In this document: in pieces, positions 35,680 through 46,279 of the stretch
Layout: each line of letters starts with the position of its first letter
Numbering within the stretch: the first letter of the stretch is position 1
Position numbers and translations under genes: made by a program
Notes under the pieces: model-generated
The model's input: only the letters and a program-made list of their open reading frames with translations
What the model was told of the DNA's origin: nothing
Databases searched by the model: none
NCBI GenBank assembly: GCA_944474755.1
Contig: OX104113.1
Span: forward strand, 55,944,074-56,008,073
Direction: 5' to 3'
Source of the DNA: Limnoperna fortunei
Lineage: Eukaryota; Mollusca; Bivalvia; Mytilida; Modiolidae
Length of the DNA: 64,000 nucleotides

Positions 35680-35950
35680 AGTATATGCATATAATGACAA
35701 AGTAGATGCATATAATGTTAAATTATATGCATATGATGTTGAATTATATGCTTATAATATCAAAGTATATGCACATAATATGAAAGTATAAGCATGTATT
35801 TTAAACATTAACACATAGGACAGGAAGGACGTTTCATATGTATGTTTTTAACAGAAGGCATAATGATGGCTCAACAAACTATAATTACGAAACCAAAGCA
35901 TATATATAATGATCAAACAACAGCATATAATTAACTAATACCACACACGA
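35680..35950 (+). repeat. Tandem repeat of about 23 bp, inverted sense to 28.24-28.51 kb
   Basis: Units like GTATATGCATATAATGTTAAA repeat about five times from 35688 to 35795. Single units in the sense GAAACCAAAGCATATA follow near 35890-35950. Confidence 0.7.
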
Positions 35951-36048
35951 CAGCATAAGTCTGATACATGTGTTATTACACCATTTGGACTAATTCCAAT
36001 TAAAACCTTCCTGGTCATATGTGATTTATAGTCTGAATACATCTTACT

Positions 36049-36792
36049 CTATTTTGATAATGACTGTGGAGTTTCTGTAAATATTTCTGTGCAATCTACA
36101 ATTACACGGCAATTTGGATAACGTCTTTTAAAGCATTCTGGAATATTATTTTTGACAGTTTCTCTATCAGGCCACGCAACCAGAAAACTTAAGTGCTCAT
36201 ACATTAAGTCAAGCCATTCGTTAAATATTATGCTGCAAGTCGACACTGAAATGTTAAAACGACGTGCCAAGTCCTGAGTCATTAAACCAAGACGCAATCT
36301 CATAAGTACCATGAAGAACTCGTCCACATATCTCAGTTTTCGAGGTCTTCCTCCACTTTCTGGGTCTAAAGTTTTTAGTTTGGACATAATGTGGTTAAAC
36401 AATAAATAAAAAGTTTGTTTATTTGGCAATCCAGTGTAAAATGTTACATCCTCACCACTGAGATCCTCAATTACCAGTGTTGGCAGTTTAGTGTTAATCT
36501 CAGCCTCTCTAATGGAATATGCAGTGTACACAATGTTTTCTAATTCACTTGCTTCTGTTTGTGAACTGCGGTTATTCAAATTATTGTCATATTGAGTTTC
36601 TTGATTTCGAACTTTGCCTATATTCGTTGGATCAACATTTCCACAATAATCATGCATCATCAGTGATGTATCCATTCTGGAAAAACTGTCTTGCACCAAA
36701 ATTGGCTTGTTGGTTACATGTGGATCCATATCCATATTTTCTTGTTCAGCTTCACTAGTGTTGTTTTCATGTTCAAAATCAAAACAGTTTTC
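36049..36792 (-). pseudogene. Transposase exon: helix-turn-helix plus start of DDE_4-type domain
   Basis: A clear acceptor (TTTGCACAG) precedes ENCFDFEHENN at 36792, and the methionine at 36735 is internal. An acidic linker is followed by FYTGLPNKQTFYLLFNHIMS, GRPRKLRYVDEFFMVLMRLR, then a helix-turn-helix LMTQDLARRFNISVSTCSII and FNEWLDLMYEHLSFLVAWPD. CFKRRYPNCRVIVDCTEIFT follows, the first catalytic Asp region of HARBI1/ISL2EU-type endonucleases. The frame stops at PQSLSK, just after this motif, so the rest of the catalytic core is lost. The long uninterrupted frame (over 240 codons) suggests recent decay or retention of the N-terminal half. Confidence 0.8.
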
Positions 36793-36935
36793 CTGTGCAA
36801 ATTATTTAACAATGTTTCTCAATTTAATGCACTATCAAATGTGTATGAAAGGACTTCTGTTTCTTTTTCTTTTTCTTCTGAAACCTGTCAAACGTATTTA
36901 TCTCCGTAGTAAATTCCTACTTGTATTACACTTAC

Positions 36936-37180
36936 ATTTGTTGTTTTGAAAATCTTGTGGTGAAAAATTGAAAGGAATCGGGTGTTCTTTTGCTGGTCCT
37001 CTTCTTGTGATGAAATGTTCTGAACAAATTCTGCTGCAGCTGGTTGGCTTCCAGTTTTTCCTACATATTCTATTTTTCCAAATTACAGCTAGTCTTCTGT
37101 TTACTGGAAATCTGTGTAGCGTAACCCTTTTCCCATTGAAGATTTTTCCTCTGTAATTATTACAACACATATTTACATTA
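36936..37180 (-). pseudogene. Second THAP-like exon, partial copy
   Basis: Reads GKIFNGKRVTLHRFPVNRRL, NRICRKNWKPTSCSRICSEHF and HPIPFNFSPQDFQNN up to a GTAAGT donor at 36935. The N-terminal Cys pair of the C2CH zinc finger (CSATNC in the other copy) is replaced by CCNNYRG, so zinc binding is probably lost. It is a tandem duplicate of the exon at 37347-37605. Confidence 0.75.
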
Positions 37181-37346
37181 AAAAAAATCAAAACAGTTTT
37201 CCTGTGCAAATTATTTAACAATGTTTCTCAATTTAATGCACTATCAAATGTGTGTGAAAAGACTTCTGTTTCTTTGTCATTTTTTCTTCTGAAACTTGTC
37301 AAACGTATTTATATCCGTAGTAAATTCCTACTTTTATTACACTTAC

Positions 37347-37605
37347 ATTTGTTGTTTTGAAAATCTTGTGGTGAAAAAATTGAAGGAATCGGGTGTTCTT
37401 TTGCTGGTCCACTTCTTGTGATGAAATGTTCTGAACAAATTCTGCTACAGCTGGTTGGCTTCCAGTTTTTCCTACATATTCTATTTTTCCGAATTACAGC
37501 TAGTCTTCTGTTTACTGGAAATCTGTGTAGCGTAACCTTTTTCCCATTGACGATTTTTCCACTGTAATTATGACAGTTTGTTGCCGAACAATATAGTTTG
37601 CCCAT
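37347..37605 (-). CDS. THAP zinc-finger exon (first exon of transposon gene)
   Basis: Starting at MGKLYCSATNCHNYSGK (ATG at 37605), the exon shows the C2CH pattern: Cys-Ser-Ala-Thr-Asn-Cys, HRFP, then RICSEHF with Cys and His, and the HPIP...FSP end. These are the hallmarks of a THAP DNA-binding domain of about 90 residues. A GTAAGT donor follows QNNK at 37346. The frame also extends upstream to 37626, but MGK fits the usual THAP start. THAP plus DDE_4 in this order is known for ISL2EU/P-like transposons. It is a mobile-element protein, not a host gene, as far as the sequence shows. Confidence 0.75.
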
Positions 37606-37629
37606 GGCTATAACTTTAGTCCTCACTAG

Positions 37630-38115
37630 TTTAAAATTTAACGAGCCGACTTATATTTTACTGAGTGGTACCTACCGGAAGTAAAATACCGAAATTTTGT
37701 GAGACAAAAGAGTTCCAAAATCAGGGCGCGATAAACTAGTTACCGAAAGAGGCTATAGGGTTCATACAATTTCATTAGTATCATACTCTAGTACAATGTA
37801 TATTATTTCAAATAAATGTGAACAATTGCGGACACTACAAAAACTCAAACTAAATTACAAAAGACTACACAGAAGTACAAAATAAAATAAAATAAAACAC
37901 AGAACACAGAACACAGCTTACTTAGGACAATATCCCCAATATTATCGCCTGTAATCTACAGGTTACACGTATGTCAACATTCTTTATCTGTATAAAACAA
38001 AGTATGAACTGTGTATCCGATGGTTATCATGAAGTTACCCTTTTGTACTACTAAAAATATAAAAAGCCAATGTATTGTACTAAATCTACAAAAACATATA
38101 GAAATAATAATGATC
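37630..38115. other. Upstream region of the THAP gene, no gene seen
   Basis: AT-rich, with an ACAGAACACAGAACACAG run near 37900. No element end was recognised. Confidence 0.4.
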
Positions 38116-38118
38116 AAC

Positions 38119-39022
38119 CCACGTATGTAGGTCGACTATCCGCAATAATCGACTTAACCTAAAAAGATTTACCGATAATCGCAAAAATTCTTCCGCTAAA
38201 CAAAAAAAAACCCCCAAAAAACCCAAAAAAAAGATTTTTGTGACTATCCGCAAAAATTATTACTTTTCTAAATATAAAAATCATAGATCAATTTTGATTA
38301 ATTTTATTTCATTCAAAGTCATAGTGATTGTTTCTAATTTATTTATATGGTTTTAATTGAAACTATAGGAAGTTGGGACAGTTTGGTTTTGAAATAAAAT
38401 AATATATCAACACAACTGGCCTTGACATTGCTGCGTAATATTTATTGTAAGTTTTGATATATACTTCAATTAAGGTTGGAATTCTTTAGTTTTTACGGAT
38501 AATCGAAGTAAGAAATTTTATCGACTAAACCAAAGAAAAAACAAATTAAATGAATAAACTGTACATGCAAATATATGTATAAGGGGACATTTTTATGTTA
38601 ACCCTGATAATAACAGCCTCAGAACATGATGCTATAGACAAAAATATAGTTCTGTTCCGGACAATATTTTTATTAAGATTAAGTGTGTTCACGAGTAATT
38701 TATTTCAACAGCTTACTGTTCTGTTTAAATGGGAATGCAAATTTCACAAGAAATACTTGATATTAGAAATCATAAACCCTAGCCCCGTTAAATACTAAGA
38801 TATATGATTTTAAAGGAGACTACCCCAACTTCAACATCAAGAGTTAAATTTATCTATGGCCAAAATTGAATATAATTATAGTGATTATATTTAGAAAAAT
38901 AACAATTTTTGCGGATAGTCGCAAACATCGTTTTTGGTTTAGTCGCAGAATTTTTGATTTGCGACTATCCGTAAATTTTTTAGGTTTAGTCGATTTTAGC
39001 GGATAGTCGACCTACATACGTG
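38119..39022. mobile_element. Non-autonomous inverted-repeat element with GACTATCCGC motifs
   Basis: Ends ACGTATGTAGGTCGACTATC (38119) and its mirror at 39022. The inverted arms of about 100 bp or more each carry several GACTATCCGCAAAAATT- or GGTTTAGTCG-type words (38140, 38175, 38238; 38905, 38930, 38960, 39000). About 900 bp with no coding frame. The arm design with repeated short words resembles element C. Confidence 0.8.
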
Positions 39023-39304
39023 TACCATTATAATTAATTTTACTATTAAAAATATTCTACTTTTCACTCCTTTAAATATATATAACCATCACACAAGACT
39101 CTTACATTTTGTAAACGAGGATATAAAAGAAATGATAAATGTATATAACTGACCTGTTAGTATGCAACTATGAATCCATCCCATTAATAAAAAATTATCT
39201 GAGTGACTATAGCAACAAAAGTTTTCCAATCCAATTTACTCACCACAAGAATCGAATTAAATTTAATCATGTTTTTTTTCATAAATTTAATCAGGTCAAT
39301 GTTT

Positions 39305-39546
39305 GTTTGTATGTTATTAACAGCACTTCCAGCAATTTTTCAGCTATATCATTGTTTTCATTGGAAAAGGAAAACGGAGTACCGGAAGAAAACCCCCGAC
39401 CCGTTCGATAGGAAAATTGGCAATCCTTGTCAATTAAGATTGGAGTCGAGCACGCATTGCCCACAGTGAGACTCGAACTCGCGAAATGACAGACCACCTA
39501 ATCAGTAATAGACGAACCACCTTAACCAATAGGCCACCGAGGCCTC
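39305..39546 (-). repeat. tRNA-headed SINE, copy 2 (well preserved)
   Basis: Minus strand from 39546: an A box TGGCCTATTGGTTAAGG (39520-39536) and a B box GTTCGAGTCTC (39468-39478), with correct spacing for a Pol III promoter. The non-tRNA body follows with ATTGACAAGGATTGCCAAT, a CGGGTCGGGGGTTTTC stretch and GATATAGCTGAAAAATTGCT. The last block is a core I remember from many mollusc SINEs of the V/Meta type. No 3' tail of note. Confidence 0.85.
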
Positions 39547-39848
39547 TTATAAGTCAATGTCCGTATACATGTTAATGTCTGACTCAATCAAATTAATTAT
39601 CTAATTAATCACATATACATACATTACAAATAACTAAAATTTTTAAACATGCTTAACGTATCATATTTAGACTGTTTATTTGTCCATATCGGATACATTC
39701 CGCTTGTAGGCGGAAATTGCTGATATAATACGATTCCAGATAGTAATTTTGGCGTGGTTTTTTTCTGGGCTTAATTATTCTTATTATTATCTGAATTAAT
39801 CGTATATTTTTTTATAATTTCATTTTGCATTTGTATTTATTATTTCAG

Positions 39849-39998
39849 AATAATTTTCCAGAAGACGATAAGTCTGACGTTACCGTAGACTTTTGTGTAG
39901 GAGCTCACAAGGCAAGGATATCTTTACAGAGTGCCGTGTGCAGTAATGCTAGTGTTAATCACTTGCTCACAATCGATGGAATAGCTGTTCCAGAATAG
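39849..39998 (+). CDS. Candidate terminal exon of an unknown gene
   Basis: An acceptor-like TTATTATTTCAG ends at 39848. The frame then reads FPEDDKSDVTVDFCVGAHKA, SLQSAVCSNASVNHLLTIDG and IAVPE to TAG at 39998 (49 codons). Base composition here (about 45% GC) is well above the surroundings, and the residues look protein-like rather than AT-driven. I recognise no domain. No matching upstream exon was found in the window, where the SINE at 39.3 kb and the element at 38.1 kb lie. It may be a real last exon, a retained fragment of a host gene, or an element protein end. Confidence 0.35.
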   Translation, partial: NNFPEDDKSDVTVDFCVGAHKARISLQSAVCSNASVNHLLTIDGIAVPE

Positions 39999-39999
39999 T

Positions 40000-41600
40000 G
40001 GAATCTGCAAAAAATACTTTAGACCAACTGTGATGCAACTATACTTTGTTTTAAATTTATATAGTCTTTTTACACAAAATATTTTAAAATATAATGTACT
40101 GATGTCTATATTATTTTTATCCTTACGTAGTTAATTGTTATAGAAACTATTAAAATTTTTAGACTTACAAAATATATGGACTTAATCGGATCCTTATTTT
40201 GTGCATTTATTAAAAACTTCCTAATACATGTATTTTCTGGTCATAATTAAAAATTATTTGATAAAATAGGAAAATGGGTAAATTTAATAAAATTTAGGGT
40301 GGTTAAACGCTGCGGCATTTGAGTTATTCGATTAAAATAATAAAATCTCTGCGCGTCAAACAAAAGATGCAAGATTAAACAAATCAATATACAAATAATG
40401 CATCTTCATATGTCACCCTTTTGATCACAATATAATCCCGAAACAAGCCGTTTTGCTATAAAAACCACTAACGTCGCTTTCTGAAAACGACAAGAGTTTT
40501 GTCCATTTTATTAGACTTTATAATTTATTGGTTATTTGTCTAAGCTTGAAACAAAGCTCAAGGTAGACATTTTGTTGTCATTTCAATTTATAATAATTGA
40601 AGTCATTTCGTGTTACACTTACCTCCAAATTTAACGAATGCAGTTCTTTGCAGATTTATTATATCTGTTGTCATCTTCTACGTCGTCTGTCTGCAGACAG
40701 AAGTTTCCGGACACTACACTTGGATAGTACATTTTTTTTTGTTTACATTGTACCAAAATGGACACCGGAACAAAAAATGTGATTGATGCCGTTAATAAAA
40801 AAGTGGTCTAACTACTTTAAAAAAATTCTTTTTATTTGATTTCATTTTGCAACAGTGAAATCTGGATATGTAATATTTGCAGTGAAAGGAACCAAAATGG
40901 CATGTTTTCAAGATACACTTATAAGTAATCGTAAAAGTATGTTTTGTTTGCTCTTACTATCTGGGTTTGTAATTTATTCTTTATTCAAATTTGTATGCTG
41001 GTATTTTCTTAAAATTTTTCAATGAATGTGGGTTTTATTAATGTATTTGATATATTGTTCCCCTCTTTTACAGTTATCGAAATATATAAAGGTACCAAAT
41101 GGCCATTTGTTTTTGTTGTTACCATTTTACGACTTTTTGATTTATATCTCAATTTGAAATCATTAAATATTGATTCTTTATTTCAAGGAACTAAGTAATA
41201 CGTCAACAATATTTCTTTTGAATGTGTTTGAATATCAATATATTTTGGGATGACGGCGCAGGACGTTGGTCGTCCAAGTAAATATAATGACCAATCATAT
41301 ACATTGTATATTAAATCCACATTTATTTGACTAACAGTGATACAATTTCTTTAGTTGACTTGCTGTGGTTGTCTCACGAATTGCGTTGTTGGCTCCATGT
41401 TTTTGTTGGCAAAGGCGATATTTATGTTGTGCAAAAGTACTTGTAAGTATTTTTTTTCCTTGATATGCAGTACTTCATTCTTCTAACTTTTTAAACGTAT
41501 ATTTGCATATAGTAAGGAGCTAACGTATTGGTCTTATACTTAGGATAAATATCAGTAAATATTATGGCCTTTAATTAAAATCAATAGTTATCAAATAAGG
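40000..41600. other. AT-rich stretch, no gene recognised
   Basis: If the 39.85-kb exon is real, its 3' untranslated region would begin here. Open frames are short (61 codons at most) and unconvincing. Confidence 0.45.
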
Positions 41601-42530
41601 ACTTTTTACGAGGTCAATACGTAGTTATATGGACCGTGGAGGAAAATATTGACCGAGGATGAAGTCCAAGGTCAATATTTTTCCACAGGTCCATATAACT
41701 ACGTATTGACAGAGTAAAAAGTCCTTAATTGTTGTATTACATATGAATTTTTCTCTATTTATTTAAATTTAGAATAATGAGTTGGAAGAGTATATCCGGA
41801 TCTATTTTTAGAAACAAGCCTTAAATATGCTTTATAAATAGTAACATATCCGAATCTATTTTTAGAAACAAGCCTTAAATATGCTTTATAAATAGTAACA
41901 TGCCTTAAATATGCTTTAAAAATAGTAACAAGCCTTAAATATGCTTTAGAAATAGAATATATACACAGAATATTTTAGGGGACCACGTGACTAAATAATC
42001 CAATGAAAATGTAAGAATCATAAACCATATGTAATATTATATAAATAGTTTATATTAGTATATTAGTATATCAAACAATCGATCATTTTCCTGTTTTTCG
42101 TAAAGTCCAAATATTACATTGTTTTATGTCAACTCAATATTGATCAAAAATGGACTTTTTACGAGGCCAATACGTAGTTATATGGACCGTGGAGGAAAAT
42201 ATTGACCGAGGACGAAGTCCGAGGTCAATATTTTTCTACATGTCCATATAACTACGTATTGACAGAGTAAAAGGTCCTTAATTGTTATATTACATATGAA
42301 TTTTTCTCTATTTATTTAAATTTAGAATAATGAGTCGGAAGAGTATATCCGGATTTATTTTTAGAAACAAGCCTTAAATATGCTTTATAAATAGTAACAT
42401 ATCCGGATCTATTTTTAGAAACAAGCCTTAAATATGCTTTATAAATAGTAACATGCCTTAAATATGCTTTAAAAATAGAATATATACACAGAATATTTTG
42501 GGGGGCCATTGTCTACACGAACCAATCAAA
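41600..42530. mobile_element. Hairpin element present as a direct tandem pair
   Basis: Copy 1 (41600-42020) and copy 2 (42148-42530) each hold a hairpin: GTCAATACGTAGTTATATGG pairs with CCATATAACTACGTATTGAC (41613-41710; 42160-42262). An AATATTGACC...GGTCAATATT core lies inside. Each hairpin is followed by a TATATCCGGAT block and units of about 40 bp containing AAGCCTTAAATATGCTTTA (four in copy 1, three in copy 2). Copy 1 ends with CCACGTGACTAAATAATCCA, shared with the element at 20.7 kb. No coding frame. Confidence 0.8.
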
Positions 42531-42539
42531 ATTAGGACT

Positions 42540-43960
42540 TAACACACCATATGTAATATTTGTCTACATGGTACATAATTTTGTGCATAGTAATTACTCA
42601 AAAGCAAAAAATTATTGGTAATGTATTACCAGTGTAATATTTTGGGTCCCTTATATTATACTTTGGCAAATGTTTTAGGTTCCCTATATTATACTTAGGC
42701 AAATGTATGGCTGTTGATTTTATCTCGAGATTTTAAAGCTTCGTGTTTATTCTGCATTGATTGAAATCCTCACACAGAATAAAAAAATATTGTAAATTCG
42801 TACATTATGTTTATAAATCTTTATGTCTTATTACACATTTTTATAAAGTTAAGGAGTGGGAAGTAATATTTCACTTGGAAGAAATGACAATTTTAGTGTT
42901 TTAGAAATATATTGAAGAAGGAATCAATAATTCATAACTAGTATTAACGCTTTGGAATCACGTTTTTAATTTTAACAGTTAAAAAAAAGATTGATGATAA
43001 AGAATTAAGAAAGACGAATTATAAGTTAAGTGTTATGAATAAAAAATAAGAAACTATCTGGAGTCTAATAAATATGTGTTTTTATGCTGTTGTATTACCA
43101 TAATAAAGAAGTGTCACGAAATTGTTGCGATGGGTTTTGTAACGCAACATAATAACTAGAAACTGTCCGGGGCTAAGGCCCTAATAATTACTAATATTAT
43201 GACTGAATACATGATAAAAGAGCATGCACATTTTAAAGAATTACAACCACATGTTCGCGGCAATAAGAGAAACATATTAGAATCAAACTATGCGCGAGAG
43301 GTCCGCTATGTAAACACTAAGTGCTTATCCATTGTGAAATATATAATTGCTTACAAAACAGGTTATAATTTCATTAACACACATTTCCGTTGTAACATCA
43401 CTCCCGGGTTTTTAAAATAAAGTTTCCACTACTTTTTGAGAAAATAATTATGTAGATAAAAATTCGAAACAAGATTACAAGTATAAAATAGATATAGAGT
43501 AAAAAAATGAAAATAAAAATTGACTGCTCCTGCACTCTCAATAGCTAACAGAACAAAATTCAAATTTGTTTTACATTGGAAAAATTTTAATATTTAACTA
43601 AAAAATAATCAAATAGTACACGCGTATTATACTACAGACTTATGAAATTACCAGTTGATAAGTGATCAGGTCAACCACCAGGCCCTTATACAACACCAGT
43701 TGGACTATACACATCACAGCACAGTCAGGCCCATTTGTGCTTCCTTCTCCATCCCAACCTGGGTAAAATAGTTATGTTTACAATAGAAAAGATAAAATTC
43801 TTTCAAAAAATATCCCATGCCCTCCTTTTCCTTGTAAGTTAGTGGTCTGCTGTATTGTGCTGGCTTGCTGAATTTCCATAGTAGTCACTCATTTGGACGC
43901 TATCCTAAGTTTAAGATTGAGCTATCATTATTTAACAAACTGGTATATAAACCTCGATGG
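42540..43960. other. Unassigned AT-rich stretch
   Basis: TTAGGTTCCCTATATTATACTT-like phrases repeat twice near 42645-42700. The 73-codon plus frame at 43199 has no known domain. Confidence 0.4.
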
Positions 43961-43974
43961 GTACTCACCAGCAC

Positions 43975-44285
43975 AGTAATTATGTTGTCTACTATTAATC
44001 ATGTGCCTGTCAATGTTAAGGTGTGAGCTACAGTCTTGTGGTCAGGGTGTGCTTAACTCCAACCTTAACTAGATATCAGTCAGATGGAATCCATCTCTGT
44101 GCGCCCCGCCGAACTTTAGGTCAAGGTCTAAGGTCATCGACCATGGTATGCAACACATCGCCTTGATACCCACATACCATATATCAAAAGCCTACCTCAA
44201 AAGTTATAGCTCGGACACGATTAGTTCGGATGACGGACCGACAGACTGATCATTATAGGGTTTCACCACTAAGTGGCAGGGCCCA
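43975..44285 (-). repeat. Interspersed repeat of a type common in bivalves
   Basis: Contains GGTCAAGGTCTAAGGTCAT, CCTTGATACCCACATACCAT, ATATCAAAAGCCTACCTC and GACGGACCGACAGACTGA in the order I remember from dispersed repeats in bivalve genomes. The strand is arbitrary and no protein is encoded. Confidence 0.45.
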
Positions 44286-44299
44286 CATTAACAACGATT

Positions 44300-44830
44300 G
44301 CCAGTTTTTTGCTGTAAGGCTGGGGATTTTCATTAGGTACTCCTAAAATAAAAGTTTGCACCATGTTATGGCCTTAAAATTACTGAAAGTGTGGTGTCAA
44401 ATACTTAATTTAAACAAAAAACTAATAAGCCCAAATGACAGAAGTTCTTAAATACCAAGGACGCAATTATCTGTATTATGATAAGAACAAGACTTATCCA
44501 GACTTAACAAGAACAAGACATACTTAAGTATGCACTGCATACTTAAATGTATTTTATTCCGTATCTTCTTTTTATTAAAAGTCTCTTCTGGTCTTCATAT
44601 TATAACCTGCCTTAAATTGGATCTATCCATTCTGACCAGACACTCTTCTCTCTCATCATGTTAGTTTAGCTATCAACCAAATGTTCTGTTTCTTTGCAAA
44701 GTACACTGAACAATTTACATTAAAGTTCTGAGTCTGATCCACCTTTATACAGGTAAAAGTAATGTTTTGTTCCATTCAACTCACAACTGTTTAATGAAAT
44801 GTAAGTTGGCAAGAGAAAATATGAAATATA
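44300..44830. other. No gene seen
   Basis: AT-rich. An ACAAGAC/AACAAGAACAAGACA repeat-like patch lies near 44480-44520. Confidence 0.4.
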
Positions 44831-46236
44831 TACACTTGGCCATAAGTTAGGGACCACCAGGATTTTAGCGGAGACGATTTTTTTTTTAAACCAATATTTT
44901 TATCAATATATAACCATCAATTGTTCATTTAAAATAGTCTACTATTTTAAAGAGTTTATGATTTTACTATTCAAAATGTATAGAAAAGACCAACAATATG
45001 TCGTTTGTAAAAATATGCCATAAAACTGCAAAAATATAACTCCAAAAAAAGTTTCAGTTTGAACCGCTTGTAATGTTACATAGAGTTGGCAGGTTGAGGT
45101 GTAAGAAGAAATCATTTTAAAACATTTATTCACCAGAGTCCCAAACATGCTCTATGGGATTCATATCCGGAGACATGGCAGGCCATGGTAATGTCTCAAT
45201 TGCCTCATTTGCAAGATAATCTGTGACGATTCGTGCTCTATGAGGTCTTGCGTTGTCGTCCATGAACACGGGTCTGTTTCCATGTGGATGAGCATCAAAA
45301 TGGGGCACAATACTGGGTCCAGAATCTGATCTTTGTATTTTAAAGCAGTTAAAGCAGTGCCATCTAATGGATACAAGTCGAACTTACAGTCATATAAGAA
45401 GCAGCCCCAAACTGTCACTCCGCCACCACCAAAAGCTGTAGTTCCCAGAACATGTGCAGGATCAAAAGCTGTGATGACGCCATTCCCACATCCTACCATC
45501 AACTGGTTTCAGAAGAAAATGACTTTCATCGGACCAATGAATTCTTTTCCAAGAGCGAATATTCCACCCAATATGGTCACGCGCCCACTGCAGCCGGACA
45601 TCCTTATGTCTTGTGTAAGTGCTGGTCGCTTTATTTGAGTCCGTTCGCAGTTTAGCCTTCTGTTTACTGTCCGTTTACTGATTCTAACACGGACATTCCA
45701 TCGACTACGCAACCTGTTTGCAGTGGTAAAAGGTTGTTGTCTAGCAAGTCTTCGAAGAAGTCTTCTCTCTCTGTTGTCTTCTTCGGTTGCCCTGATCATG
45801 GCTTTTCCCAAACAATACCAGTTTCATTATATCCTCTCATTAGCCTACTGATGACAGAATGGCTAACATTGAACCTATCTGAGTCCTGCCACTGTGTCAT
45901 TCCAGCCGTTATCATACCAACTGCTTGCCATCTCTCTGCATCTGCTAGTTTTAGACGTACCCTGTTGAAATGATTTCAAAACAGGATTAACTTTACCTGT
46001 TACGCACGTGCACACGATGAAATGAAAAAAGGGGCCAAACTTGGGTTTTCAAAAGCTGAGAGCAGTGTTTTTTTAAATCTCTATTGTTATTGTATCGTGA
46101 ATCGAGTGATTTAAAAATTTTAACAATAGATACTACAATCCTAGCTTTTGTTGATAACATATGTACAAAGAACCAGAAACAATTAATTTGTTTATTTATT
46201 TGAAGCATAACCTGGTGGTCCCTAACTTTTGGCCAA

Positions 46237-46240
<4 letters not shown>
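44831..46240 (-). mobile_element. Tc1-like transposon, decayed, with intact terminal repeats
   Basis: The ends CTTGGCCATAAGTTAGGGAC CACCAGG (44834) and the mirror ending at 46238 are about 28 bp. TA lies at both outer edges and the right end merges into a TA microsatellite. About 1.4 kb. Confidence 0.9.
45126..45965 (-). pseudogene. Tc1-like transposase with frameshifts and lost C-terminus
   Basis: Minus strand: RLKLADAERWQAVGMITAGM, RFNVSHSVISRLMRGYNETG, a TGA in KP*SGQP, frameshift, RRLARQQPFTTANRLRSRWN, ISKRTVNRRL (second DNA-binding helix), frameshift, HWSDESHFLLKPVDGRMW with the first catalytic Asp near 45530, frameshift, FMDDNARPHRARIVTDYLAN with the second Asp near 45262, then PDMNPIEHVWD with the catalytic Glu near 45138. 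It stops right after, at SGE. The usual last 50-60 residues are missing. All three catalytic residues are still legible, but the frame is broken at least four times. Confidence 0.85.

Positions 46241-46273
<33 letters not shown>
46232..46273 (+). repeat. (TA)n microsatellite
   Basis: About 20 TA units at the right edge of the Tc1 element. They probably grew from its TA target duplication. Confidence 0.95.
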
Positions 46274-46276
<3 letters not shown>

Positions 46277-46279
46277 CTT

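Larger units (their letters stand above)
36049..37605 (-). mobile_element. THAP/DDE (ISL2EU-like) transposon gene, 3'-truncated
   Basis: Gene order on the minus strand: THAP exon (37605-37347), intron, a second THAP-like exon (37180-36936), intron, transposase exon (36792-36049). A segment of about 410 bp (36777-37180 and 37186-37590) is tandemly duplicated and includes the acceptor end of the intron, so the THAP exon is present twice. The DDE domain is cut after its first Asp motif. Terminal repeats were not identified. Confidence 0.75.

Noticed and set aside
36735..36735. Using Met at 36735 as the start of the transposase
   Set aside because: A good acceptor at 36792 and in-frame residues before the Met show it is an internal Met in a spliced exon.
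39468..39536. True tRNA gene
   Set aside because: A and B boxes are present but no foldable acceptor stem or anticodon arm is evident, and a SINE body follows.
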